Positions 42,395 through 51,302 of a stretch of DNA of 64,000 bases are shown here, in pieces. The DNA comes from JABDCD01 sp964469525 (GTDB taxonomy: Bacteria > Pseudomonadota > Alphaproteobacteria > Rickettsiales > SXRF01), in NCBI GenBank assembly GCA_964469525.1, contig CAYXYU010000003.1, forward strand, positions 1-64,000. Direction: 5' to 3'. The notes beneath the pieces were generated by a model, which ran no database searches, was not told the origin of the DNA, and saw only the letters and a program-made list of their open reading frames with translations. Position 1 is the stretch's first letter, and each line of letters opens with the position of its first letter. The position numbers and the translations under genes were made by a program.

Positions 42395-43939
42395 TTGGCA
42401 AAACAGGAACGCATCATTATTTTCGACACTACCCTGCGTGATGGCGAGCAATCGCCTGGCATGTCGATGAACCTTGAGGAGAAGCTGCTGGTCGCCGAGG
42501 CGCTGGATGCCATGGGCGTCGATGTCATCGAGGCCGGGTTCGCACAGGCGTCGAACGGCGATTTCGAAGCTGTGCATGAAATCGCCAGCCGCATCAAGAA
42601 TGCGGTGGTTTGTTCCTTGGCGCGCGCTAAGCCGGGCGACATTGAACGCGCGGCGGAAGCACTGAAGCCGGCGAAGCAGTTCCGCATCCACACCTTCATC
42701 TCGACTTCCGATATCCATCTCAAATACCAGTTCCGCCTGAGCCGCGAGCAGGTGCTGGAGATCATCAGGGATACGGTGACGCTGGCACGCAAATTCACCG
42801 ACAATGTCGAATGGTCGGCGATGGATTCAACGCGAAGTGACCGCGATTATCTGTGCAAGGCAGTGGAAACGGCCATTAAAGCCGGCGCCACCACCGTCAA
42901 TATTCCTGACACGGTGGGCTATGCCACGCCGGACGATTACGGCGCGCTGATCGCCTATCTTAAGAACAATGTGCCGAACATCGACAAGGCGATCATCTCA
43001 ACACATTGCCAGAACGATCTAGGATTGGCCACCGCCAACTCGCTGGCCGCCATCCGTAACGGCGCGCGACAGATCGAGTGCACCATCAACGGCATCGGTG
43101 AGCGCGCCGGCAACACGGCGCTTGAGGAAGTGGTGATGGCGATCAAGACGCGCCCTGACCTGTATCCTTACACCGTCGGCGTCAACACCACGCATATTAC
43201 GCGCCTGTCGCGCCTGGTGCAGAACATCACCGGTGCGCTGGTACAGGTCAACAAGGCCATCGTCGGCGCCAACGCCTTTGCCCACGAGTCGGGCATCCAC
43301 CAGGACGGTATGCTGAAACACGCGGGAACCTACGAGATTATGACACCGGAGTCGGTCGGGCTGACCAAATCGAGCCTGGTGCTCGGCAAACATTCGGGGC
43401 GGCATGCCTTTCGCGAGCGCATCGCCGAACTCGGTTTCGACATCGGCGACAACGCCTTCGAGGAAGCCTTCCATCGCTTTAAGGATCTCGCCGACAAGAA
43501 GAAGGAAATTTACGACGAAGATATCATTGCGCTACTTGATTCCGAGTCGCGCCGCGAAGATGCCATCCAGCTCGAATCGCTGCATATCACCTGCGGCACT
43601 GTTGGACCGCAGACGGCGATGTTGACGCTGCGCATGGACGGCGAGGTGCGCCGCGCCACTGTCGAGGGCAACGGCCCGATCGATGCTACCTTCAACGCCA
43701 TTAAGGCGCTGGTGCCGCACCAGGCTAGCCTCAAGCTGTACCAGGTGTCGGCGATCACCGCCGGCACCGATGCCCAGGCCGACGTCAATGTGCGGCTGGA
43801 GACGCCGGAAGGGAAGATCGTCAACGGCAACGGCAGGAATATCGACACGGTGGTCGCCTCGGCACTGGCCTATATCAACGCGCTGTGCAAGCTGCAGACG
43901 CTGAAAGCCCGCGAAAGCCTGCTGCCGAAGGCTGGCTAG
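42395..43939 (+). CDS. leuA: 2-isopropylmalate synthase
   Basis: It condenses ketoisovalerate with acetyl-CoA, the first step to leucine. The DRE-TIM motif FDTTLRDGEQSPG begins the protein, with STHCQNDLGLATANSLAA and HESGIHQDGML in the catalytic domain. The C-terminal regulatory domain (from about residue 390, QLESLHITCGTVGPQTAML in parts) is present. The TTG at 42395 has GGAG seven bases upstream and gives the usual N-terminus; an ATG at 42368 would add nine residues. Length about 514. Divergent from the 187-aa gene. Confidence 0.95.
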   Translation: MAKQERIIIFDTTLRDGEQSPGMSMNLEEKLLVAEALDAMGVDVIEAGFAQASNGDFEAVHEIASRIKNAVVCSLARAKPGDIERAAEALKPAKQFRIHTFISTSDIHLKYQFRLSREQVLEIIRDTVTLARKFTDNVEWSAMDSTRSDRDYLCKAVETAIKAGATTVNIPDTVGYATPDDYGALIAYLKNNVPNIDKAIISTHCQNDLGLATANSLAAIRNGARQIECTINGIGERAGNTALEEVVMAIKTRPDLYPYTVGVNTTHITRLSRLVQNITGALVQVNKAIVGANAFAHESGIHQDGMLKHAGTYEIMTPESVGLTKSSLVLGKHSGRHAFRERIAELGFDIGDNAFEEAFHRFKDLADKKKEIYDEDIIALLDSESRREDAIQLESLHITCGTVGPQTAMLTLRMDGEVRRATVEGNGPIDATFNAIKALVPHQASLKLYQVSAITAGTDAQADVNVRLETPEGKIVNGNGRNIDTVVASALAYINALCKLQTLKARESLLPKAG

Positions 43940-44117
43940 AACATTATCGCAAGAGCACTAAATCCCCTTGCGAGGTAAGCGGCCTCTCGTATAACCTACG
44001 TGACGGAATGCATTATTTCCTGTTCTTGTTATCCTATTATTAACTATCATCCTTTATAACCGGCTGAACTAACCTTATATATGACCGCCGCTCAGGCGGG
44101 ATAAGTTGAGAGGACGG

Positions 44118-45164
44118 ATGTTTCGCAAGCTTCTTGGGATGACCTCATCCGACATGGCCATCGATCTAGGCACGGCCAACACACTGGTCTATGTCAAAGG
44201 TCGCGGTATTGTCCTCAATGAGCCGTCGGTGGTGGCGATGAAGGATAACGGCGGCGTCATGGTGCCGTTTGCCTTCGGCAACGAGGCCAAGCTGATGCTC
44301 GGGCGCACCCCGGCAAAGATCGATGCCAAGCGGCCTCTGAAAGACGGCGTGATCGCCGACTTCCAGTCGGCCGAGGAGATGATCAAGCACTTCATCCACC
44401 GGGTGCACAGCAAGAGCAGCTTCATCAAGCCGCGCCCGCTGATCATCATCTGCGTGCCGTCCGGCTCGACGCCGGTCGAGCGCCGCGCCATCCAGGAAGC
44501 GGCCGAGAATGCCGGCGCCCGCGAAGTGTTCCTGATCGAGGAGCCGATGGCGGCCGCCATCGGCGCCGGGCTGCCGGTGACTGAGCCGACCGGTTCGATG
44601 ATCGTCGATATCGGCGGCGGGACAACGGAAGTGGCGGTGCTGTCACTCGGTGGCATCGTCTATGCGCGCAGCGTGCGCGTCGGCGGCGACAAGATGGACG
44701 AGGCCATCATTTCCTATATCCGCCGCTACGGTAATTTGCTGATCGGCGAAACCACCGCCGAGAAGATCAAGAAGGAAATCGGCGCTGCCTGCGCGCCGGA
44801 GAACGGCGACGGTAAGATGATCGAGATTAAGGGGCGTGACCTGATGAACGGCGTGCCCAAGGAAATCATGCTCTCCGAATACCAGATCGCCGAGTCGCTG
44901 GTCGAGCCGGTCGGGCAGATCATCGAGGCGGTCAAGGTCGCGCTCGAATGCACACCGCCCGAACTCTCCTCCGATATCGTCGACAAGGGAATCGTACTGA
45001 CCGGCGGCGGCGCCATGCTGCGCAACCTTGACTTGGTGCTCTCCAACGCCACCAGCCTGCCGGTGTTCGTTGGCGAGGAGCCGCTTAACTGCGTGGCGGT
45101 GGGCTCCGGCCGGGTATTGGAAAACCCCGATCAGCTGAAGCACGTGCTGTTTAAGCAGGAATAG
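44118..45164 (+). CDS. mreB: Rod shape-determining protein MreB
   Basis: MreB is the bacterial actin that positions cell-wall synthesis. From the ATG at 44118 (GAGAGGACGG upstream) the protein has 348 residues with phosphate 1 motif SSDMAIDLGTANTLVYV, phosphate 2 MIVDIGGGTTEVAV and the adenosine motif GIVLTGGGAMLRNLD. The frame opens 12 bases earlier. It leads the mreB-orphan-mreC-mreD-mrdA block. The 43940-44117 gap holds no gene. Confidence 0.97.
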   Translation: MFRKLLGMTSSDMAIDLGTANTLVYVKGRGIVLNEPSVVAMKDNGGVMVPFAFGNEAKLMLGRTPAKIDAKRPLKDGVIADFQSAEEMIKHFIHRVHSKSSFIKPRPLIIICVPSGSTPVERRAIQEAAENAGAREVFLIEEPMAAAIGAGLPVTEPTGSMIVDIGGGTTEVAVLSLGGIVYARSVRVGGDKMDEAIISYIRRYGNLLIGETTAEKIKKEIGAACAPENGDGKMIEIKGRDLMNGVPKEIMLSEYQIAESLVEPVGQIIEAVKVALECTPPELSSDIVDKGIVLTGGGAMLRNLDLVLSNATSLPVFVGEEPLNCVAVGSGRVLENPDQLKHVLFKQE

Positions 45165-45284
45165 AACAATTACATAAGCTTATAGTGCTTTCCTGCTACT
45201 CAAGAAATAGAAGTATTCCAATAAATTTCTTTACTAGCGAACGCTTAGTTAATACTACTTAACCAGTAGGATTGCTGGTTATTT

Positions 45285-46634
45285 ATGCCTTTTCTGACGA
45301 TACCCTCTCTGCTAACGGAGCATTACCGGTCGAAAGACCGTATTATTCGCCGCCCATTCCCTATCAATATGGTGCTCAGCATGAGCGACTGGAATGAGAG
45401 TCGACAGACGCCGGAGGAAGAGAAGTTCGTGGCCAGGCTGCGGCGACGGGAAATAAAGGATGGAGAGGTGTTTACCGGCATTGCCGGCCTTAAGAGCCTT
45501 GACCTCCTCGCTGTAATTGGCAGCGAGAATCACCACACCTATCGGAAAGCCGTGTTATTCGATTTCAACGAACAACAGCTTTCCGTCATGCAGGAGATAT
45601 TGCGGCTGATGCGGGAAAATGTGACACCGGAAGCATTTATAAAGCAGTTTTCGCAGGAGTACCCGAACTACTTCAAGATGCCCAAAGGGCTGCACCGCAA
45701 GCGAAAGGAGAATTTCTTTACCGCATTCGGGAGCTCTTACATGCCGCCTCCGGAGCAGCTCGAGCCGATACTCGAGCGTGCGGCACGATTTCCCAAATCT
45801 CCGGGCAGCGAGCCAAGCTGGCTGGAGCCAGAAAACTACAAGACTATACGTGAAATGGCGGTTACGGATGACATCGCACTAGTCAATGTGGATATGCGCG
45901 ACTCCCGGCGCATGCAGATACTTAAGGGCTGGCTGGAAGCACAGCAACTTATGCCCGGAGATATGTACCTGTCATCGAGTCTCGATTTCGTCGATCCTAA
46001 TGTGAAGACGGATTACTATGGCAAGGGCGGGAAGCATCGCCTTAAGGAGGCCCGTAATTTCTATGACAACCTATTAATGCTAACCGATCCACAGACGCAC
46101 TTTCTCATCTCAGTACCCGATCCCGAGCACTCAATCCTGCATAGCTATTCCATGCAGGCACTGAGAAGGCATGACGTGGAGCAGCGCAAGGCGGCGCTGC
46201 ACGAAGGACATTGGAGGCAGAAGCGCTGCTCGATTCCTTTTTCTGCCGGCGGACAGGAGTGGCGCCTCAATTCCTTTGAAAGTGCTAATGGGCGTTATTT
46301 CCGTATTTTTACCGAAATGCCGCCGGGTAATTTCGGTAAAATCCAAGTCGAACTCCAGCGTATAAACCAGATGCTGCAGGACCAGGAGAAGGCACAGGAT
46401 ATCCGCATCATCCCGCCTACCGAATACCCGAAGTCAGCGGATGATGATCCAGCTTTCTTTAATAACGTGGCTTTTTTCGAGAATGAAAAACATTTGCCTC
46501 CGAATCACCAACGCTATGCCCTCTTTTCCAGTGAGCCTTTCCGATACGGTGAACATGCCTATGAGGCTACGCTGGATTGTCTGGTGGATGGGGTGCGTCA
46601 TATATTTGCCAATCAAAGTCGCGCTTTAGAATAA
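45285..46634 (+). CDS. Orphan protein between mreB and mreC, 449 aa
   Basis: Not recognised. It is a soluble protein with no signal peptide or membrane span, with mixed alpha/beta blocks such as DIALVNVDMRDSRRMQIL, MYLSSSLDFVDPNVK and HFLISVPDPEHSILHSY. The C-terminal part has FGKIQVELQRINQMLQDQEK, a likely helix. ATGs at 45369 and 45381 (MSDWNES) are equally good starts. An AACCAG/CTGGTT hairpin lies at 45261-45280. It is embedded in the shape cluster on the same strand, but AT-richer than mreB. Confidence 0.65.
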   Translation: MPFLTIPSLLTEHYRSKDRIIRRPFPINMVLSMSDWNESRQTPEEEKFVARLRRREIKDGEVFTGIAGLKSLDLLAVIGSENHHTYRKAVLFDFNEQQLSVMQEILRLMRENVTPEAFIKQFSQEYPNYFKMPKGLHRKRKENFFTAFGSSYMPPPEQLEPILERAARFPKSPGSEPSWLEPENYKTIREMAVTDDIALVNVDMRDSRRMQILKGWLEAQQLMPGDMYLSSSLDFVDPNVKTDYYGKGGKHRLKEARNFYDNLLMLTDPQTHFLISVPDPEHSILHSYSMQALRRHDVEQRKAALHEGHWRQKRCSIPFSAGGQEWRLNSFESANGRYFRIFTEMPPGNFGKIQVELQRINQMLQDQEKAQDIRIIPPTEYPKSADDDPAFFNNVAFFENEKHLPPNHQRYALFSSEPFRYGEHAYEATLDCLVDGVRHIFANQSRALE

Positions 46635-46799
46635 AGGCTTCAAAAGCAGAACCTAGCGCGTTATTTACATACAATTTTAACTAAATTGTACGAAAATAGT
46701 GTCTTACGCTGCGATCAGGCCGTCGCCGTCACGATTTCGGTTGCGATTGATCCGGCAAAAAGTGACAATAGGAAACAGGTTACAAGACCCTGAAGGGGC

Positions 46800-47648
46800 A
46801 TGAAGGATTTTCGGGCAATGAGCGTCAAGAAAGCACATAGCACGTATGTGTATCTGCCAGGACGGCAGTGGTTCAACCGTGCCGCCATTGCCCTGCTGAT
46901 CGCAGTCGGCTTTACTTTGATGATCATGAGCAAGACCGGTAGCCCCGCCATCATCAAGCTGCGCACCCAGATCAACGATGTGGCCGTACCTGTACTGGCG
47001 GTGGCCACCAGCCCGATGGATGCGCTCTACAACGCTGGTTCGTGGCTGCGGGAAATGGCCGCGCTGCGTGAGGAAAATATTTCGCTGAAGAACCAGAACA
47101 TCGAACTGCTCAAGTGGCAGGCGGCGGCGAAGGCAATGGAAAGCGAGAACCAGTCGTTGCGCACCTTGCTTGGTGTCGTGCCGGCGATGAAGACCGGTTT
47201 TGTTACGGTGCGCATTGTATCCGACATCGGTGGACCGTATGTGCATTCAGCGCTGATTGACGGTGGCAGCGAGAACAGTATCAGAAAAGACCAGGCGGTA
47301 ATCGCGCATCACGGCCTGATCGGGCGCGTGATCGATGTCGGCGCGAGCAGCAGCCGTGTCCTGCTGCTGAACGACATCAATTCGCGCGTGCCGGTGATCG
47401 CCGAATATGCGCAGGAGAAAAGCATATTGAGCGGCAATAATTCGGATCTGCCCAGCCTGTCCTATCTTGCTCCCGACAGCCGGATTATGGTGGGTGAGCG
47501 AATTGTAACATCCGGCGACGGCGGCGTCTTTCCACAAGGCATTCCGGTCGGCGTTGTGACCAGCATCGATCAGGGCGTCATCCGGGTGCAGCCTTTCGTC
47601 GATCCGGCCAGTGTGCAATATGTCAGCGTACTCGATTTCGCGTTGTAA
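46800..47648 (+). CDS. mreC: Rod shape-determining protein MreC
   Basis: MreC is an inner-membrane protein whose periplasmic part binds PBP2 and shapes the wall. One membrane helix near residues 22-42 (AAIALLIAVGFTLMIM), a coiled coil (about 80-115, LREENISLKNQNIELLKWQ), then a beta domain with VRIVSDIGGPYVHSALIDGG, NSIRKDQAVIAHHGLIGRV and SGDGGVFPQGIPVGVV. Length 282. Start may be at 46800 or 46818. Followed by mreD after 9 bases. Confidence 0.94.
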   Translation: MKDFRAMSVKKAHSTYVYLPGRQWFNRAAIALLIAVGFTLMIMSKTGSPAIIKLRTQINDVAVPVLAVATSPMDALYNAGSWLREMAALREENISLKNQNIELLKWQAAAKAMESENQSLRTLLGVVPAMKTGFVTVRIVSDIGGPYVHSALIDGGSENSIRKDQAVIAHHGLIGRVIDVGASSSRVLLLNDINSRVPVIAEYAQEKSILSGNNSDLPSLSYLAPDSRIMVGERIVTSGDGGVFPQGIPVGVVTSIDQGVIRVQPFVDPASVQYVSVLDFAL

Positions 47649-47657
47649 TTCTCGCGT

Positions 47658-48191
47658 ATGATCCATCTCTCGCGCAGGCTGGAACTGGTGTTCTGGGGCA
47701 TCCTGCCGGGACTGATCACGCTGACGCTGACCATTCTGTTCCTCTCGGCGAAACATATCAGCGGCATCAGTCAGTTTATGCCGTTGCTGCCGTTGATTCC
47801 AATATTCTACTGGGGCATGACGCAGGCAAGCGAGATGCCCTACTGGTTCGTGTTTGCGACCGGTCTGGTGATCGATTCGGTTACCGGCCTGCCGCTCGGG
47901 CTATCCTCATTGATGTATGTATTCTTCCTGATGCTCCTGCAGGCCCAACGTAAATATTTCCATAAGGAGGGTTTCGTTATCAAATGGGCTTACTTTGCGG
48001 CACTGCTGGGTATTACCGGGCTGCTCAACTGGGCGGTACTGTCTTTCTTCAATTCACGTCTGGAGAATCTGCTGCCCGCCATCGTCCAGTGGTTCCTGAC
48101 CGCCTGCTGCTATCCCGCCTTCCATAAGGGGTTCGAGGGGCTGCACCACTATGTCCATACCCGCCGCTGGCAGATTCTGCACGGGCGATAA
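47658..48191 (+). CDS. mreD: Rod shape-determining protein MreD
   Basis: A 177-residue, mainly hydrophobic inner-membrane protein with about five or six spans (WGILPGLITLTLTILFL, FMPLLPLIPIFYWGMTQ, WFVFATGLVIDSVTGLPLG, as segments). DSVTGLPLGLSSLMYV matches the conserved D-x-(L/T)-(S/T)-G-x-P-(L)-G motif of MreD. It partners MreC in cell elongation. The gene ends 93 bases before mrdA; the gap carries a 22-bp inverted repeat. Confidence 0.88.
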   Translation: MIHLSRRLELVFWGILPGLITLTLTILFLSAKHISGISQFMPLLPLIPIFYWGMTQASEMPYWFVFATGLVIDSVTGLPLGLSSLMYVFFLMLLQAQRKYFHKEGFVIKWAYFAALLGITGLLNWAVLSFFNSRLENLLPAIVQWFLTACCYPAFHKGFEGLHHYVHTRRWQILHGR

Positions 48192-48206
48192 GGTGAGGGG
48201 AGGGTG

Positions 48207-48270
48207 GATGATAAGATGATAGATGATATGAGCGTTATTTTCTGATCTTATCATCTATCATCTTATCATC
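48207..48270. repeat. 22-bp perfect inverted repeat of iterated GATGATA units
   Basis: Left arm 48207-48228 and right arm 48249-48270 are exact reverse complements, with a 20-base loop. Each arm consists of iterated GATGATA/GATGATAA units. It lies between mreD and mrdA and would form a very stable hairpin in the message. Confidence 0.9.
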
Positions 48271-48284
48271 TATTATCTTCTCCA

Positions 48285-50114
48285 ATGCCCAAGGAAAATG
48301 AGAAACAGCGCATCTTCAACCGGCGGGCGGTGATTTTCGGCGGCCTGCAGGCGGCGGCCTTTACCGCACTGGCCGGACGGCTCTATTACCTCCAGTTTAT
48401 TAAGGCGGACGAGTACGCTACCCTTTCGGAAAATAATCGAATTAAGCTGCAGCTCATTGCGCCGCAGCGCGGCAACATTGTCGATCGCCGCAACCTGCTG
48501 ATGGCAGCCAATGAGCAGAACTACCGGCTGTTCATCGATTTCAGCTCCCTAAGCCAGTCGGTCTTCCAGGAAACGGTCGATCGGCTGCAGGCACTGCTGC
48601 CGCTGCCCGAGAAGAGATACAGAACGCTGAAGAAAACCCGCGTTTCCTCGGCTTCGATGCCGGAGATGCTGAAGGAGCATTTGACCTGGGAGGAGGTGTC
48701 GCTGATCGAGCTGCACATGCTGGAGCTGGCCGGAGTGTTCATCGACGTTGGGCAGATTCGACATTACCCTCTGGCCGATCAGGCGGCCCATCTGATTGGC
48801 TATGTCGGTGCGGTATCGGAAAGCGAATTGTCTGCTGATGATCAGCCCCTGATGCGTCTGCCGGATTTCAAGATCGGCAAGAACGGCATCGAGAAGATGA
48901 TGGAATACAAGCTGCGCGGTACCGCCGGTATCCGCCAGATCGAGGTCAATGTGCACGGCGTGCCGGTGCGCGAGGTCGGCAAGAAGGAGAGCATTCCCGG
49001 CGAGACCGTGCGACTTACCGTCGACAGCCGGCTGCAGGCCTATACGGCGGATCTGGTGAAGAATGAGAGCGCCTCGGTGGTAGTGATGGATGTGCATACC
49101 GGCGATATCCTGGCGCTGGTATCGATGCCCGCCTTTCAGCCGGACATCTTCAGCAAGGGCATCACCACCGACTACTGGAAGGAACTTTCCACCAACAGCA
49201 AGGGACCGCTGCTCAACAAGGCGATCAGCGGCCAGTACCCGCCGGGCTCAACCTTCAAAATGATCGTCGGACTGGCCGGGTTGGCCGCTGGCGTGATCGC
49301 TCCCTTCACGCCGGTGCATTGCCCTGGGCATTTCTATCTCGGTGATCACCGGTTCAATTGCTGGAAGGAAGGCGGGCACGGTACCGTTACCTTCCATACG
49401 GCCATCGAGCAGTCCTGCGACACATTCTTTTACACTGTAGCTGAGTGGTTGGGGATCGACAGTTTCGCCGGCATGGCGCACCGGTTTGGACTGGGGCAGA
49501 CCTATGATCTCGGCATCATGGGGGAGAAGGCAGGAATTATTCCTGACCCGGAATGGAAAATGCGTCGCTACCAGCAGCGCTGGACCGGAGGCGACACCAT
49601 CAACTGCTCTATCGGACAAGGGTATGTGCTGACCACGCCGCTGCAGTTGGCGGTGATGACCTCGCGCATGGTCAATGGTGGCTTTGCGGTCACGCCGCGG
49701 CTGGTAGTGAAGCCCGGTCAGGAGCATCCGGTATTCGAGCCGGTCAAGATCGGCGGGGATTTTCTGGCGTTGAACCGCGCGGCCATGGCGGCGGTGGTCA
49801 ACGATCCCAGCGGCACGGCCTATGGCAAGCGCATACGCGAGCCGCAGTTTGCCATGGGCGGCAAAACCGGCACTTCGCAGGTGCGCAAGATTCTCCAGCG
49901 CGGCATGGACCAGTCGGCATTACCATGGGAGTATCGCCATCATGCGCTGTTTGTGGGCTATGCGCCGGTTGATGCGCCGAAATATGCCTGCGCTGTGGTG
50001 GTGGAGCATGGCGGCGGGGGTGCCGCGACGGCGGCGCCGGTGGCGCGCGATATCTTGCTGAAACTGCAGCAGCTAGTGGAAAGCGATCGTCGGGAGAAGG
50101 AAGTGTATGGCTGA
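48285..50114 (+). CDS. mrdA: Penicillin-binding protein 2 (elongation transpeptidase)
   Basis: PBP2 crosslinks peptidoglycan during elongation. N-terminal membrane helix (RAVIFGGLQAAAFTALAGRLYYLQF region), pedestal with GNIVDRRNLLMA and LMRLPDFKIGKNGIEKMMEY in parts, and the transpeptidase domain with S322-T-F-K (PPGSTFKM), S-C-D (EQSCDTFFYTV) and KTGT (GGKTGTSQVR). Length 609. No rodA follows; dksA on the other strand comes next. Confidence 0.96.
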   Translation: MPKENEKQRIFNRRAVIFGGLQAAAFTALAGRLYYLQFIKADEYATLSENNRIKLQLIAPQRGNIVDRRNLLMAANEQNYRLFIDFSSLSQSVFQETVDRLQALLPLPEKRYRTLKKTRVSSASMPEMLKEHLTWEEVSLIELHMLELAGVFIDVGQIRHYPLADQAAHLIGYVGAVSESELSADDQPLMRLPDFKIGKNGIEKMMEYKLRGTAGIRQIEVNVHGVPVREVGKKESIPGETVRLTVDSRLQAYTADLVKNESASVVVMDVHTGDILALVSMPAFQPDIFSKGITTDYWKELSTNSKGPLLNKAISGQYPPGSTFKMIVGLAGLAAGVIAPFTPVHCPGHFYLGDHRFNCWKEGGHGTVTFHTAIEQSCDTFFYTVAEWLGIDSFAGMAHRFGLGQTYDLGIMGEKAGIIPDPEWKMRRYQQRWTGGDTINCSIGQGYVLTTPLQLAVMTSRMVNGGFAVTPRLVVKPGQEHPVFEPVKIGGDFLALNRAAMAAVVNDPSGTAYGKRIREPQFAMGGKTGTSQVRKILQRGMDQSALPWEYRHHALFVGYAPVDAPKYACAVVVEHGGGGAATAAPVARDILLKLQQLVESDRREKEVYG

Positions 50115-50117
50115 CGC

Positions 50118-50537
50118 TTATTCTTCGTCGATATACTGTTTTTCCATGCGCTCGTGGCGTTCCTGCGCCTCGATGGTCATGGTGGCGATGGGGCGGGCCT
50201 CGAGGCGCTTGAGGCCGATCGGTTCGCCAGTTTCTTCGCAGTAGCCGTAGGTGCCATCGTCAATCCGCTTCAGGGCGGAGTCGATCTTGCCGATCAGCTT
50301 GAGGTAACGGTTGCGCGTGCGCAGTTCAACGCCGGCTTCGGTCTCCAGCGAGGCGCGGTCGGACAGGTCGGGCTCGCGCCAGTTCTCTTCCTTGAGATTA
50401 TTGATCGTCTCCTGCGACTCGGCCAGCAGCTCATCCCGCCAGGCCAGCAGCTTCTGCCGGAAATATTCCAGCTGCTTGGCATTCATGTATTTCTCGGACT
50501 CGCTTGGCTGATAGCTCTTGGACAATTTGGCAGGCAT
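50118..50537 (-). CDS. dksA: RNA polymerase-binding transcription factor DksA
   Basis: DksA binds the RNA polymerase secondary channel and works with ppGpp. The coiled-coil region (EYFRQKLLAWRDELLAESQ, ETEAGVELRTRNRYLKLIGK as parts) leads to GTYGYCEETGEPIGLKRLEARP. Only one of the four zinc-finger cysteines is present, and later positions are Thr/Ala (ATMTIEAQERHE). This one-Cys form is known in alphaproteobacteria. Convergent with mrdA. Confidence 0.94.
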   Translation of the reverse strand: MPAKLSKSYQPSESEKYMNAKQLEYFRQKLLAWRDELLAESQETINNLKEENWREPDLSDRASLETEAGVELRTRNRYLKLIGKIDSALKRIDDGTYGYCEETGEPIGLKRLEARPIATMTIEAQERHERMEKQYIDEE

Positions 50538-50634
50538 TCGTCACCTCGGCTGTCGATACAAAAGTTAATAGTTTATTATAGGGAAAAAGTTCGGGCTGTA
50601 TAGCCAAAGCCGGCGAAAAAAGCAACGATAAACG

Positions 50635-51081
50635 CTATTCCTCAACTTGGCTGCGAATGGCGGTTTCCAGTTTGGCCATCTCGACGGCAGCGCGCAGTTC
50701 GATGTCCTCGATAATGGCGGTCAATCGCGGATCATTAACTACCTGTTTTTTAAGAACCAGGTTGCGATTCATCTCCTGCAGGACAGAAAGCGGCAAGCTG
50801 CCGGTAAGCAGCTGGCGGCGTAGCTTTTCCAAGCTATCCAGTAGGTTATGCCCCTGCTGCGCCAGCTTGCCGCGGCGCACTTCCTCATCAGAAATCTCTT
50901 GTAACGCCAGCATGTTGCTGACTGCCGCGGTGGCGGTGATGTCGCTTGCAGGCGCCGCTTCCGTCGCCGCCCCTGCTTCCGAGGCGGCGAGCAGTTCGGC
51001 AAAGCTCTGCACGGCGCTGCTTTTGGTGGTCTTTTTACTGCCGCCTGCCTTGCCGATCGATCCGAAGCCGGTGATTTTCAT
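50635..51081 (-). CDS. fliX: Flagellar assembly regulator FliX
   Basis: FliX works with the sigma54 activator FlbD in alphaproteobacteria to time flagellar class II/III genes. The 148-residue protein has the family start MKITGFG, an Ala/Ser-rich linker, then LLDSLEKLRRQLLTGSLP and a helical C-terminus with VVNDPRLTAIIEDIELRAAVEMAKLE (quoted as a region). It is divergent from flgI, whose upstream region carries a sigma54-type element. Confidence 0.82.
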   Translation of the reverse strand: MKITGFGSIGKAGGSKKTTKSSAVQSFAELLAASEAGAATEAAPASDITATAAVSNMLALQEISDEEVRRGKLAQQGHNLLDSLEKLRRQLLTGSLPLSVLQEMNRNLVLKKQVVNDPRLTAIIEDIELRAAVEMAKLETAIRSQVEE

Positions 51082-51260
51082 AACTCCCTATATAACAGGC
51101 TTTGTAATAAAGGTAAAAGCCGCGTTTTCGGCCGAGAGCAGGAAAAAAATGCCGAGCGGGAAGGGCAGAAGGGAGGGCAACGCTGCACCGCCCGGGCAGG
51201 CGGTCGCCCGCTTGCGCTGAATATCAAGCCATATGAAAATGTTATTGCTGGTTTCCTGGT

Positions 51261-51276
51261 TGGCATGAGAATCGCT
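51261..51276 (+). promoter_or_regulatory. Candidate sigma54 promoter of flgI
   Basis: TGGCATGAGAATCGCT fits the sigma54 consensus TGGCACG-N4-TTGCT with GG and GC exactly 10 bases apart and two mismatches. The expected start is near 51287, and the ATG is at 51303. Agrees with a FliX/FlbD-type hierarchy. Confidence 0.55.
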
Positions 51277-51302
51277 ACGATTCGGCGTAGGAGAGTAGCT
51301 TT

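Noticed and set aside
50115..50634. RodA expected after PBP2
   Set aside because: The frame after mrdA is dksA on the other strand; no RodA membrane protein is encoded here.
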